Notes: generated from the sequence alone by a model not told the origin. DNA of 64,000 nucleotides from Macrolepiota albuminosa (GCA_027475525.1 JAMWFC010000055.1:2567042-2631041), one strand, 5' to 3'; shown: positions 12,251-24,230, counted from the first letter of the stretch. Made by a program: numbers and translations.

Positions 12251-12690
12251 TGTTAACTGCCTGACCTCATCAGAGGGTCCTTTGGAAGCTAGCTAGCTGG
12301 ACCATCACAGTCCTTCTGGCAGCTGTGTAACTGGGGGGAGTTAATCCCCCAGGCATCTTGTCCTGTAGCCATTGCTGGCCATCTTGTTGCAAGCTCTCAG
12401 CTCTCTGGGCCTTGCTTTTATTCCCAGGCAAGTCAGTGCTCCAACCTTGATCTTGAGCCTTGGGTCTTGACTGACCCACATTGGATGCTTGCACGTCCTG
12501 AGTGTCTGCTGGATCTCTCCGTAGATTGTGGGTGTTTCACCCACCATCAGTGGTGACTGCAGATATAGGGTTACTCATTGATTCCCTGTTTGAATTTTGC
12601 ATGGTGTGGCTGTGCAAGAAGCTCGAGAAGCTGATAGAGTTCTGTCAACAAACTCAGCAACTGATGTCAGATGCTAGGCAATAGATCCTA

Positions 12691-14300
12691 GCTGGCAAAT
12701 TAAAAAAAATACAATGAAGTTATGGTTTGAGTGAGCTCAAAGTTCACACTACACAGAATCAGACCAATCCAGTCTATTGACAATGTAGTATAAAACAATA
12801 ATAAGCTGCTTAGTAAGCAGCAAGTGTAAACTATTTATAATATGTAAATAATAATATTATATTATAATAAATATAATATAATATTGACTACTAAAGTAAG
12901 TAAAAGCTAGAGTTCTGGGCAGGTCTCAGAAAACACATCAGATAACAAGTTTAACAGCAAGTTATGGAGTGAGTTGGTAAGGACAGTTGATAAGGTATGT
13001 GCAGTAAAAAGAGTGCACTAATGACTGAATGCATCTAAAAAGAAAAGAGTGAGTGAATGTAAGTGAGGTGTAGCAAGGTGTGCAGCAAGAAAACTGAGAG
13101 CTTAGCAATGTTTAAGCTGCAAGATGCCTGCTATAGGTGCAAAGCATGTAGGTTTTGTATAATGAGATAACTGTAGCAAGCAGACTAGATGTTCAGACAA
13201 TTGATGACTTCATGTTAAGTCAGCTCAAAAGAAATCTGAACTGTGAGACATCTGTCGAGGATTTTCTGACCATATCCCAGAGTAGCCTGGACAATCAGAA
13301 TTACATTAAAAAATGAGCAGACTCATACAACTTTTAAGTCAGTTTAAAGTTGCCATGGCCAATGGAGTATAATGCCATTGGTCACTGTCATATATGTGCT
13401 GCAGGTTGCTGTTGACAGGTTGCCAGCTGGAATCACAAGGAAAGGCACTAATTGGTAGTGCTACAGATAGACTTATTTTGAAAATATAGTAGCACATAGT
13501 ATAAAAGCTAGCTACTTCACATGTATATAACAACAAATCATAACCCATTGAGCACCCAGTTACTTTTAGCATTCAAATTGCACTAGCTTGACCTGACTTT
13601 GTCACTACTAAGTTGAGTGCTAGCATTGTCTTTATTGTCTTTGTTATTTACAGTGCTACTTATAGGCACATTGCATTGCATTATCTTTTTTCTTTTCAAT
13701 ACCTTTGTCTAAGCTACAGTGCTCACAGTTTGCTAAGTAGCATCTGAGATGCTATTATCAAGTACATTGCTCCATCACATCTGCTCAAGCACACCAGGAC
13801 CCTGTCAAAACTCCTCTCACACTACACACACCAGGTGCTGGAGATGGCATTGTACTGCATAACATCCAGCATACCCAACCACAGTTAACATCATCTCTAG
13901 CACTTCCAGCACTAATTTTTTCCATATTTTTACACTAATAACTTGTAGCTAGAGCCTTCAATTACTCCAAGACTACTTTTATGACATTATTTATTCTTAG
14001 CACCACTGTTGACACCTCACCGCACCTTGCCACTTGCACTCTATAACTATACATTTGCATGGACACTTGGCATCAGTCAATCCAGAATAATGCTCTTAGC
14101 TGGTGGCAGCACTTCCAGGATGAAATGATGAAGTATTTTCATAACAGATAGCTGACAGCATGATTATAGACCTTTTTATCATAATTTAATTCATGGCATT
14201 TACTTACATTCTTATCAATTTACCACCCTCTAGTAATGCTTAGCCTTTTAGCATTGACCAACTTCCTTTACTATAAATACTTATTTTTTGTCAGTAGCAC
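12691..14300. other. AT-rich, gene-free stretch
   Basis: No coding signal beyond chance frames. It includes the right AT-rich palindrome (12825-12912) and a small hairpin GCTGCTT/AAGCAGC at about 12809. CpG is nearly absent, like the neighbouring decayed elements. Confidence 0.6.
12825..12912 (-). repeat. AT-rich palindromic repeat, right copy
   Basis: Reverse complement of the repeat at 6648-6735. Core palindrome is at about 12847-12884. It sits just outside the 5' end of Gyp-F gag. Confidence 0.6.
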
Positions 14301-14799
14301 TGTAAGGATGACCTCTAGAGGCTGTGGCTCAGTTACACAGCTGGCAGAGGGAGATCCAAAGTGTATTAAAGTATGTACTAACAATATTATAATAACTACT
14401 CACCTGGCAGAGGGAGATCTAAAGAGAACAAGTCTGGAGATTTCCTATGCCAGGTTGGATGCTTCTGGGGCCTCTGAAGCATGAGAAACAACTGTACAGT
14501 AGAATAAAACCTTAAAAACTCAAAAATTGCCTACACAAACAATTGCACAAATAAGGGGCAAACTCTGGCAAACTTTGGCTTATGTAAGCAGTCTGGAAGC
14601 AGTGCTGAGGGGCCCACACTTGTCTGAATAGTAGCTAAAGAACCAGAGCACCTCAAAGGCTAAGAATAGTACTAACAGATAGTGTTAAAAGAATAGAAAT
14701 AGTAAAATGAAATAATGTCAGAAGAAATATAAGAATGAATGAAAGGAGAGCAGAAGAAATAAAGAGTGAAGGAAGGAAGAAATAAGAAGTCTCCTGACA
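14301..14799 (-). mobile_element. Solo LTR-A (499 bp), reverse orientation
   Basis: Plus strand starts TGTAAGGATGACC and ends CTCCTGACA, matching the ends of LTR-A. It is flanked by AGCAC (14296-14300) and AACAC (14800-14804), a 5-bp duplication with one transition. Relative to the 24545 copy it has lost many CpG sites. Confidence 0.85.
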
Positions 14800-14887
14800 A
14801 ACACATCATCAATTTGGCAGTAGAGATCGTATCCCAACATTTTGGTTACTCTACACAACAGAGTTGGCAAGAGGACTCTGCTTTAGT

Positions 14888-14906
14888 TCTCTCTCTCTCT
14901 CTCTCT
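14888..14906. repeat. (TC)n microsatellite
   Basis: About nine uninterrupted TC units. Confidence 0.9.
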
Positions 14907-14989
14907 GCAATCTTTTAGCACCTTGCAACTACAGCTTGGCATTTGTGCTTAGATCTACTAAGCAATCTTGTCATTTTATTGTCTCATTA

Positions 14990-15260
14990 TAGGTGCTAAA
15001 ACTTAGCACCTCTTAGCAACTCTCTTGGGCACCTCTTAGTGCCCTCTCTTAGCGACTCTCTCCTGCATCTCTCAGTGCCTTTCTTTAGTGACTCTTCCAT
15101 GTTCCTTAGTGCTTTTCCTTAGCAACTCTTAGTGCTCTTGTGCCACATTTTGGAGCCTTACACAAGTGCCTCCAATCACCCACTTTTCTTGCCACCAACC
15201 TCTTTCCTACCATGCATTCTCTGGGACCTGTCTGAGACTCTCACACACACACTTAGCACG
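14990..15260 (+). repeat. Degenerate short repeats related to LTR-C
   Basis: Repeated CTTAG(C/T)(A/G)(A/C)CTCT motifs at 15000-15135, then TCTCTGGGACCTGTCTGAGA near 15222, matching the CTCTGGGACCTGCCCGGGAC part of LTR-C (about 29747). Probably an old LTR-C relative that has lost its CpGs. Confidence 0.5.
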
Positions 15261-15479
15261 CTCAAAGCTATATTGACTAGGTAGCTGTACTAGTGATAGT
15301 GCACTCTCTAGCTCAATTTGGACATCATCACCACTGTTTGCCTAAGTCAATGGAGGATGCCAAGTGATGTCAGGTACAAGGTGAAACACCAAGCTGTCAG
15401 TCACAGAAAATTGCTATTATTCCAACTTGTAAGCACTGCCACTGGCTAGCTATACCATTTGCTGACAGACTAATGCTAT

Positions 15480-15678
15480 CTGTTACTTGTTATTCCAGCT
15501 GCTGCTAGTGCTCTCACTGATCAAATCCATCCCTTGCTGTGCATGGCTATTAGATATGGCCTAGAATGAGTAAATTGCATGTGCCAAGGTTAGATAGTGC
15601 ATGCTAAAGTATCCTGAGCCAGTGCCATGCTGCTATAGCCTGCTATTGGTGTGCTTAGCCTGTATGGGGTTCTATCAC
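15480..15678 (-). repeat. LTR-C-like fragment, reverse orientation, CpG-depleted
   Basis: Ends in TGTATGGGGTTCTATCA, the complement of the LTR-C start. Aligns to 1-187 with many C-to-T and G-to-A changes. Confidence 0.7.
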
Positions 15679-15778
15679 TAGTGGAGACAGGAAGAATCAT
15701 CAACAGCATCTCTTTAGAGGAGAGGCTCAGCAGAGGTGTAATCACCTCATATTGTGGTTTGGTCAGGACCATACACAT

Positions 15779-16950
15779 TGTACAGTCCTAAAGCTCTGGT
15801 GAATAGTTGTAACTTACCTGCATGAACTCTCAAAGCAGGTAATACATATCAATGCACATCTACCAGGACTGATGTTTGTTATGCACAAACTGGTATAGTT
15901 GGCACAATTCATATGGGTTGTATAGAAATCTCCTGAGCACAATTTTGTTCAGATAGTACATTTCATCATTGTAGTGCTCTCAATGAGAGTGTTTGTATCC
16001 CACCTATACCTTGTTAGTGCTGGAAGAGTAGTAGAAGTGGCGGTCCAAACTACCACCAAAGAAGGTATTTAACCTCTCTGCATCAGTGGAAAAGAATATA
16101 ATGACTCTCAGGCCATCAGGAATTCTACTAGTGGCTTGCTCCTGTAAAAGAAATGCTTAATGTCTGTGAAACTCTTACAAAGCCAGCAAGCACCAGTGAC
16201 AAGCAAGAGTTAAGTAGGCAAAAAGGCAAGCAAGAGTCAGGCAAGGAATCAGCAAGGCTAACTAAGTGGTCAGACATTGCTAGAGAGCTTACAGTCAGTT
16301 TGGTGTATAGGCCAGAAGAACACTACTATTGTTTAGCCTGGAGATATTCTATCCACAGGCTGCCTTTATATACTACATTGGTGGCTATGCTATTATTAAT
16401 ACTATTTAACTAATTGGGCCCCAGTATATAATGGAATATGACTAACAATAATCAATGCTGAGTAAGGTCTATGCATATGACTCATCTAGGCTGACTACTA
16501 GAAGACAAAAAGAGATAAGACAGGCTGAGCAGTGATTTAAATGTGCTAAAAGTGGGCACATCATCAGACTAAGCTCAAAATAGAGTTGGATATGATCCAG
16601 AAACTGGTCCTCTGACAGCTCTGCCATGTTGATCATAAACTTGACCACTAGCTTTGTGGAAGGAGTTTCACAAACATTAAGTGTTTCTCTCACAAAGCGG
16701 TATCTAGGAAGACCACAACAATGGGATGCATCTTTGCCCTGTAAATTGAACTAGTATATTTCTGTGGTCTCTTATCATTTAAATCAGCTTAGAAGACCTT
16801 TTCTTCTTCTTTGTCCTACCATACATTGCCTGAACTTTCTCCACTGCATCTGAATTGAGAGCAGTTCATGTGTCCTTCTGATTGATGAGAATCTTCTTTA
16901 TAGTGACAAGAGTAGGCTCATTTGACACAGCATAATAGCAAACAATGATA
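15779..16950 (-). pseudogene. Unidentified coding remnant interrupted by LTR-E
   Basis: Minus-strand pieces before (CGLPRYRFVRETLNVCE..., about 16720-16620) and after LTR-E (TSRIPDGLRVIIFFSTDAE, GGSLDRHFYYSSSTNK, about 16135-16010) join in one direction across the insertion, so an older coding sequence was split. I do not recognise the family; a transposon-encoded protein is likely given the context. Many stops. Confidence 0.4.
16143..16617 (-). mobile_element. Solo LTR-E, decayed copy (475 bp)
   Basis: Starts TGTAAAAG and ends CCTCTGACA. Flanked by GCTCC (16138-16142) and GCTCT (16618-16622), a 5-bp duplication with one C/T change. Aligns throughout to 17541-18016, but CpGs there are TG or CA here. 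Orientation is arbitrary, set by analogy with LTR-A. Confidence 0.85.
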
Positions 16951-17016
16951 TGTATTTGTATACATGAGTCAAGTATCAAGCTCCAAGGCAAGACAATGTA
17001 TTTATAGTAACACAAA

Positions 17017-17150
17017 TATATAATGAAGTTATACGTGAATCATAGAAAAGTAATGTAAGCATAATTTATGAAATAATAGAAAACATACATGTATGTGGTT
17101 ATAAAATAACATCATAAAAAGAAAGCCAGAGTTACATATTATTTCTGTTG
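17017..17150 (-). repeat. Copia LTR fragment
   Basis: About 130 bp shared with 45790-45925 (ATGAAATAATAGAAAACATA and surroundings). On the minus strand it begins TGTCAACAGAAATAA directly after the Copia RNase H tail, where a 3' LTR is expected. Confidence 0.7.
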
Positions 17151-17159
17151 ACACTTCCA

Positions 17160-18602
17160 CTTGACAGTAATGAAGATAATACAATTTCCATTTTTGTACA
17201 ATATTTTTTAAATATTTCTCATAGCAAGGCGTTGATCAACATGTCAGCAATCATATCACAAGTAGAAACATGAAATAGCTGTATATTGCCATGTGATATG
17301 TGTTCATGGATAAAATGATAACATATATTGATATGTTTTGCTCAAGAATGTCTGACTGGATTTTTTGATAGAGCAATGCTGCTGGTGCTATCAATATGAA
17401 TAATTGTGGCATCAGCCTGTTTGAAATCCAGATTTTTAAGCAAATTACACAACCAGATAGCTTCTCTTATCACATTGAATAAGGTAATATACTCAGCTTC
17501 AATAATAGATGTGGCAGTCACAGATTGTTTTTTTGATGACTGTAAGGGGAACACTTGACGTCTGTGGAACTCCTTCCACAGAGCCAACAGTGTGAGTGAC
17601 GAGCGAGAGTCAAGCAAGCGTGAGGGCGGGCAAGAGTCAGGCAAGGGACAAGCAAGGCTAACAGAGGGTCGGACGTCGCTAGAGAAGCTTACGGTCAGTT
17701 CAGTGGATAGGCCAGAAGAACACTGCTATTGTTCAGCCTGGGGATATTCTATCCACAGGCTGCCTATATATACTACATTGGTGGCTGTGTTATTACTAAT
17801 ACTGTTTACTAATCGGGCCCCGGTATGTAATGGAGTATGACTAACAATAATCGATGCTGAGTAAGGTCCATGCATATGACTCATCAAGGCTGACTACTAA
17901 GAGATGGAAGGGGAAAGTGTGGGCCAAGCGGCTGGTTGGATCTGCTAGGAGTAGGCGTATCATCGGACTAAGCTTGAAATAGGGTTGGACACAGTCCGGA
18001 AACCGGTCCCCTGACAATGACCCCAAAATCAGCCTTCTATCAAGGTCATAACATCAACTGCTAATGGAACAACAATCATATGTATCTTGTGCCAATTTGC
18101 ATCACTCCATCCTACTAAACATAGCTCATCATTGAATAGATTTCTCAATTTCAAGCAATAAGATCTAGTGCCTTTAAGATAATGCAAAATTTTACAAGCT
18201 GCTCAATGTGGAATGCCAGAATCATTTGAAAATTGCATTAATAAATTGACCAAAAATTGTATGTCAGGACGAGTTTGGGTAGCATAAAGTAAGGAGCCTA
18301 TCAATGAAAAATAATTGATTTTCCTGGAATATTGTTTATAAGCCTGTCACTTGTTCTTATTGATCAGGCATTGCAGTAATAATAAATTATGATTGGTGAC
18401 TAAGAGAGTGAAAATGAAGTAGCATGATGACATCCCAAATTGTTCAAAGATTAATTCAGGTAAATTGCATAATTAATACAATCACATTTGACTTGAAGTC
18501 TAAGAACATAGTGTATCTTGCCCAGATCCATGATATCAAAGTAAGTGTCCATATTCTTTTTCAATAAAATTATTCAATTAATATTTTGCCTAGCTACAAT
18601 TA
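17160..18602 (-). pseudogene. pol: Copia RNase H region, split by LTR-E
   Basis: LVGWSDANWHK lies at about 18130-18080. After LTR-E, SSKKQSVTATSIIEAEYITL and HIDSTSSIALSKNPVRHS lie at about 17535-17340, the typical Copia order (WSDADWA, SSKKQ...S-T-EAEY, D-N-xS-A-I-x-L-x-x-NP-x-x-H). It ends with IADMLINALL. Stops and a missing middle make it non-functional. Confidence 0.8.
17541..18016 (-). mobile_element. Solo LTR-E (476 bp) with perfect 5-bp target duplication
   Basis: Begins TGTAAGGGGAACAC and ends GGTCCCCTGACA. Flanked by ATGAC at 17536-17540 and 18017-18021. Inserted in the Copia RNase H remnant. CpG-rich compared with the 16143 copy, hence probably younger or less decayed. Confidence 0.93.
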
Positions 18603-20452
18603 TTTTTTTTTTTTGTGGTTATCGTGACAGGTATGCGGACAGTCCACAGTGTCAACCTCCACAGCCTAGGATAATATCATATATTTAATACTATATTCGT
18701 AACCGTTCAAGATTTGGATCCACCCCATAGGAAATGCTTTTATGCACACTGTGTGAGACTCGTTCACCCAATACCCACTAAAACCTCGGTTGCTGTCCTC
18801 CAAGCCTTGAGGGGTTCAGTGCCTCTTAGTAAGAAATTTTTCCACATGTTCTGGACCATCTTTGTCCTCTTCACCTTCTTACCAAAGCGGGATATGTCTG
18901 TCATAAGACAGTCTAGCTTGAGTCTCTGGGCAATTGCCTTTCTCAGTTTGTTTCTTATTTCTACTGCGTTCAACATATTTTCCAAGTTTGCCTCTCTTGA
19001 GATTTTCCATTCGCATCTTATTTTTCAGATTGTTCTTGTAGCCTCCGAAATCACAATCTTTGAGAATCTATTTGCTTCTGATTTTCTTCCAGTTTGTTTC
19101 CTCTTAATTAGGGCACAGCCTAGTTGCTTCCCCAGCGATGGCTTTTCAATCTTTATGCCTCTCTTTTCATGTATCTTTTTTACTAGCTTCCAGACTATAT
19201 CTTGACCTGAAGCAGTGCATTCCGTTAGAATGTGTTCCATGGAGTCGGTAGCATTGTCGCACACTCTGCAGTATGCTCTCCATTCAAAATTAGGTATGTT
19301 CTCCCAAAACCTGCCAACCTTGTACCCATTATGCATTGTTTTCCACAGAAAAAATCAGGTTTCTCTCAATAAGTCCTTGTCTTTAAGTGACCTCCATATT
19401 CTTTTGTCAGTTGGTGCCTCTCCATTTATGTTGTTCACCGCCCATCTTGTCATATTAAGGTAAGTTAGCATGCCACGTCTTTTGGGCATCGGCTTCATCT
19501 CAATCATAGCTCTATATAGTAATGCTTGGGTTACTTTTGTTAGTCTTGCTCCTTGGAGGTCGTATTTAGCTATGGGCATAGTATCAATGTTTGTAGGTTC
19601 TTGGTTTCTTGCTCCTTGGCCTGCTAGGTCGTCAGCTTCTTCATTACCTTCAACTTCTGTAACTCCCGTGTGACCTTTCACTTTTTCGAAGATAGTTATT
19701 CCTCTTCTACTCTTAAGTTTTGCTGCTAAAGCTCTCATTAGGTCTTTGTTTGCAATAGCTATCTACCCGTTATCTTTATTTTTGGCAAGGTGCGTTGTCA
19801 GGCTGTCAAGAACAAGCTTCGAGTTGCTTATAATTTTCATGGGCTTATTGTCTGGGGCTATACTGGCCGCTCGTAGAATTGCCAGTGCCTCACCTGTATT
19901 GTTGGACTGTATCAGGTCGCTAGGTAGTCTGATAGCCTCATTCCTTTCATCATCTTTTTCAAACCATACACCTGCTCCTGCTATGGCATTTATAGGACCG
20001 TTTTTTATGCATGAACTATCTGTATATATTTCCGTTAATGTTAATGGAGGAAGACTTTCTCTAGAGTAGTTAAGGTTCTTTGTGTCTTGCGTATTTTGAG
20101 TCTTCGTGAAAACTCTGAATCCTTCCTTCAGTGAGGATTTCATTACCACTTCTGGGTCAAAAATTTTACCTCCTACCTCCTCCAGTAGGGTTCTCTCTTC
20201 TACAGTTAACTCGTGGGTGTCAGTATTTGTGTGTGGGAACCATTTATAGCCCAGCTTGTCTATCCATTCCTTCATGCATTTCCCACACTTGTTTGGGTTA
20301 GCACATCCTCCTATTCTCATTTTTTTGCAGATTATACATGCACAGTTACTCTTCGGTTTGTGGTTGCTTTTCTTACTCAAGTCAAGGATGTCTGCTAATT
20401 CAGACATCTCCCCTACTGTCATTATTTTATGGTTTATCCTTAGACAGATTGC
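18603..20452 (-). pseudogene. LINE-1 3' part: RNase H, zinc-binding tail, poly(A)
   Basis: One minus-strand frame from 20452 to about 18764 with three stops (near 19763 TAG, 19355 TGA, 19025 TGA). It starts GCA ATC TGT, which continues the Ala-Ile codons left at 39253. Domains in order: a Cys-rich segment (ACIICKKMRIGGCANPNKCG), RNase H (EIYTDSSCIKNG ... AGAGVWF), FEKVKGHTGVTEVEGNEEAD, and a C-terminal C-RV-C...H-ILTE-C zinc site. The 3' end has a 12-A tail at 18614-18603. It is the 3' end of the LINE whose 5' part is at 23.2-39.25 kb on the opposite strand (see inversion finding). Confidence 0.85.
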
Positions 20453-21071
20453 TGTCAGGGGACTCCTCATTTCTTCCTTTTCTCACTCCTTATCTCTTCA
20501 CTCTCCCTTCATTCATTCTCTTATTTCTTCTGACATTATTTCATTTTACTGTTTCTATTCTTTCAACACTATATGTTAGTACTACTCTCAGCCCTTGAGA
20601 TGCTCTGGTTCTTTAGCTACCATTTAGACAAGTGGAGGCTCTTCAGCACCGCTTCCAGACTGCTTATATAAGCCGGAGTTTGCCTTTCTGACTTCTAAAG
20701 TCTGGAGTTTTCCTGCCTTGTTTTTACAGTTGTTTGGTTAGTCAATTTTCAAGTTTTTAAGGTTTTGTTGTACTGTACAGTTGTTTCCCATGCTTTAGAG
20801 GCCCCAGAAGCGTCCAACCTGGCATAGGAGTTTTTAAGGTTTTGTTGTACTGTACAGTTGTTTCCCATGCTTTAGAGGCCCCAGAAGCGTCCAACCTGGC
20901 ATAGGAAATCCCTAGACTTGTTCTCTTTGGATCTCCCTCTGTCAGATGAGTAGTTATTATGATATTGTCAGTATATACTCTAATATACTTTGGATCTCTC
21001 TCTGCCAGCTGTGTGAAGTTGTTTCCCATGCTTCAGAAGCCCCAGAAGTGTCCAACCTGGCATAGAAAATC
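20453..21071 (+). repeat. LTR-A, left part, ending at the LTR-B insertion site
   Basis: Starts TGTCAGGGGACTCC, preceded by the duplication ATTGC (20448-20452). Contains a TATA-like GCTTATATAAGCC at 20663-20675. It ends CATAGAAAATC, where LTR-B begins. The missing LTR-A 3' part is at 39254-39396 in reverse, followed by GCAAT, the complement of ATTGC. Confidence 0.9.
20752..20905 (+). repeat. 77-bp tandem duplication inside LTR-A
   Basis: Units 20752-20828 and 20829-20905 (AGTTTTTAAGGTTTTG...GGCATAGG) are near identical. A third, partial and more diverged copy (TTGTTTCCCATGCTTCAGAA onward) lies at 21017-21068. Confidence 0.9.
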
Positions 21072-21825
21072 TGTCACGACCCCTCCCCTCCGGACCCACC
21101 CCAGGACACCCCCGGAACACCATCCGGGACCCTCCCTCCGACCCCACAGGACACACCCCGCCATCACGACCGCCAACACCGCCATCACATGCATCAAGGA
21201 CCGCCATCAGCCGCCACCAGTCCTGATCAACGATCGGATCACGCAACTCGTTCCTGGCCATCACGCATCACGCATCACAACTCCCTCTGCACCAATTGAT
21301 CGCGTGCCCCACATGCGCAATCCAGGTATACAGTCCCTGCCCGCTACTCAATGACTCCTGGAACCCATCCCAGACACCCCGGAACCCCGAGACCCAGTCC
21401 CGTAGTACTTATAGCATAGTTCCTTGTTGTATTTGCTAGTTTTGATATTACATACACTGTTACATTGCTTTGCTTGGATTGTTGCGTGCCCTCTGCTTGA
21501 CTGGTATGCATTGACTGGCACGCTTTTGACTGGCACGCTTGAATACTCGCGTGCTCTAAGATTGGTACGCACTTCACGACTTTAACTTACTAACTTGGTC
21601 TCATCTTAGAACCCCCGGTTCATGACTCGACCCCCACCCGAACTCTCCAGCTACCCACCACCCAAAACCCCCGGACCAAGTCCCTCTCCCAGGATTTCCA
21701 TGTCCACGTCTTGAACCCCGGAGTCCTAGCCCCAGAGTTCCAGACACCCAAGTATCCGTGGGTCAAGTCCGCATTGTAAGGGCGATTGCTTTCCCGAAAA
21801 GCCCCCGACTCAGCGGAACCTGACA
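21072..21825 (+). repeat. LTR-B (754 bp), forward
   Basis: Starts TGTCACGACCCC and ends GAACCTGACA. Almost identical in reverse to 39397-40151. Left flank is AAATC; the expected partner GAATC is on the outer side of the other copy. Gyp-B gag begins 34 bp downstream. Confidence 0.93.
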
Positions 21826-21858
21826 TAATATCAAGACTCCTCCCTTACACCGTTCTTG

Positions 21859-23205
21859 ATGGCTACATATACTCACACTTACTACCCCACGGGCTACCAG
21901 ACCGACCCCTACGGGCGCCCGGTACCCAACCATTACTCCGCACAGACCCCCCGCCCCGTCTATCCACCCCTCCCGTATGAACCTCCTTACCTCCACTGCC
22001 ACTGGGCCCCCGACCCATCCCTCTATGATCTGGGGCCCTCAGCCAGCTGGGCCCCTCCACCCAACCTAGCCATGGCACAACCAGTGGAGGTCCCTTCATA
22101 CCGGAGCATTCCCAGGGGTCTACCGGAGACACCACCAGTCCCCAGGGGACCTCGCCCAGTACCTCCCAGCGAGGGCCCCTTCGCACCCACTCCCTACTAC
22201 GGTTACCAGCGCCCCGCCCCCCAGCCCCGGGTACCCCTCAATTATGACTACCCCCCTTGACACTACCCAACCGCCACCCCACCCGCTCAGACTCCCCCCT
22301 CGCCAATGGGACGACGACATCTCGAGGACTATGAACGACAACACGACGAAGTGCTCCGCTCGCTCAGGATCTCGCTGGAGGACTTTGTGCAACAGGCAAG
22401 GGCGCTACTCACGGAATTCAGACACGACGACTTCACAGGCACACCGGAGGACTGGGCCCATTGCTTGGTCGAATTTGGGGAGCGCCTCACAAGAGGGGAA
22501 CTCCCGGAGCAGACTATGGTAAAGTACAGGCACAACACAATCCTTTGCAAAGAATTACAGCAACTGCTCAACGAAGTCCACGCGTCCCCATCCCCCTGAT
22601 CCCTCAACGACCCTGCGGACCCGGGCCGCTCGATTCACATCCAACGGGAACCCCCGGAACCGGCTCCAGCAGTCTCCGTGACCCCCACTCCAGAGCAGCA
22701 ACAACGGGAAGAGCGGCAAAACGCCTCGGCAATACTGCGGTCCCTCAACCCGATGGGAGGGCTATTCGATCAGCCTGCCGCCCGCACAGTAGGATTGTCA
22801 ACTTGCCGTAGGGCTAACTCAGTTCCTAGCACCTTTGAGACCTGGGGACAGCCCCAGAGACCCCTGGAACCCCTCCCGCGAACGGACAACGCCCGACCCC
22901 CGGCCCCAGTGAACCCCGGTAGACCCCGCATGGACACCACTAGCATGGAAGATACGCTGTGCTACATCGACGAGCTCACGCACGGCAACAACAAACAACG
23001 CCCCGCACCCGCCCCGGTACCGCCCCCCACGTCAGCCCCGGCCCCTCCAGAACCCAACTTCCACCGCAACCCTCCACCCCACTTTGATCTGCGGAACCCC
23101 CCATGGCCTCCTATGCAGGCGCGACCCTCCCGGGTTGAATGCTAGCGTAAACACCCAAACCAATAAGTGGATTCCCAGTCATACACCTTTCCACCCCCCT
23201 CTGGT
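21859..23205 (+). pseudogene. gag: Gyp-B gag, N-terminal part
   Basis: Starts at ATG 21859 (MATYTHTYYPTGYQ...), Pro-rich, then in another frame 22306-22599 (LEDYERQHDEVLRSLR, LEDFVQQARALLTEF, WAHCLVEFGERLTRGELPEQ), then 22678-23145 (REERQNASAILRSLNPMGGL, EDTLCYIDELTHGNN). This order is that of the long N-terminal region of basidiomycete chromovirus gag proteins. At least two frameshifts and stops near 23145 break it. Coding likeness ends about 23205, where LINE-1 ORF1-like sequence begins, so capsid and zinc knuckle are missing. Confidence 0.75.
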
Positions 23206-24230
23206 ACAATCTTCTGCTGGAGCAGAGGGACCAATTTGATGCCTACTCTGAGCCCAAGCTGTGGGTAAGGGATTGGCAAGCTAGACAGGACGCAGACCTT
23301 ATAACTACTAGCGATAAACTCAAGGAACTCGTTAAGCAGATAACAGGTGAAAGGGCAAAATTATCTACCCCCCAGAAGAAGAAGGAAATTGTCACAAAGA
23401 GGCGCAATGACAGATACAAACCACCTTATCATTTTCTCATTTCTGACATCTCCCAGAATGCATATGATATGCTCATAGGAAACCCAGTCATCTCCACCAC
23501 TAATGCCTCGGCTTTTTTCCTGCCTTACATCCCACCCATGTCTCGCCTCCTATGCACCATTGAAGGCTTTACCTTTAGCATCAGGACATTGGAAGCCATG
23601 ATTGAGTCGGAGGAAATGGCTACAAAGATAGTTCAAACTACGTTAATTGCTAATGAGACCACAATCACGCTGCTAAAGAATAGGCTAATTGTGGATGAAA
23701 CATCCCAGCATAATATGGACCCAGCAATTGAACTATGTAATATGTACTCTGGAAGTCAAGCTGGTGAGGAGTGAGGAAGCCATAGATCGGGCCACAACAG
23801 CAAGACCGACAAAACCACTATGGAACATTTTTTTCAAACATCCCCCACAGATCTCCTGGACTAGCTTTTTCGTTATCTTACAGAACATCCATGATGTAAA
23901 ATTTATTGATATGGACTGCGGAAGCGCAATCCTTGTTGATGAGGCCAACTGACTCCACTGCTATAAATGCAAAGGTGCTGACCATAACACTTCACAATGT
24001 GAATACGCTGCTATGGAGGGGTGGTATGGAAACGAGAGAGCAGGAAAGATTGAAGAAACTGTTGAATTTGTGTCATCGAGCCAGGAAACATTGCCAGGAA
24101 GAAACCGGAACAAACGCCAAGCTGAAAATTGGAGGGGCAGTAGTTGCTACCTGGGCTTTGGTGGAAACAAACATGAACGTAGATAAATCAGAGATAGCAG
24201 ACACTAAAAATATATCCTATATACCAAAAT
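23206..24230 (+). pseudogene. LINE-1 ORF1 (gag-like, CCHC) remnant
   Basis: A frame from about 23210 (LLLEQRDQFDAYSEP..., ISQNAYDMLIGNPVIS) runs to 23774; a later one contains H-C-YK-C-KGAD-H-NTSQ-C, a C-x2-C-x4-H-x4-C knuckle at about 23960-24001, followed by a basic tail. Position just upstream of the EN/RT region supports LINE ORF1. A TGA precedes the knuckle and there is at least one frameshift. Confidence 0.65.

Larger units (their letters stand above)
6736..12690 (-). mobile_element. Gyp-F: decayed Ty3/gypsy element without integrase or LTRs
   Basis: On the minus strand the order is gag (12.3-10.1 kb, with CCHC knuckle), protease (about 9.7-9.27 kb), RT (8.35-7.56 kb), RNase H (7.55-7.1 kb), then a pre-integrase segment (DSLFTKIITNPDDYPRFR) that stops at about 6735. 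Integrase and both LTRs are not visible. Frames are interrupted many times and the sequence is AT-shifted. Confidence 0.75.
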
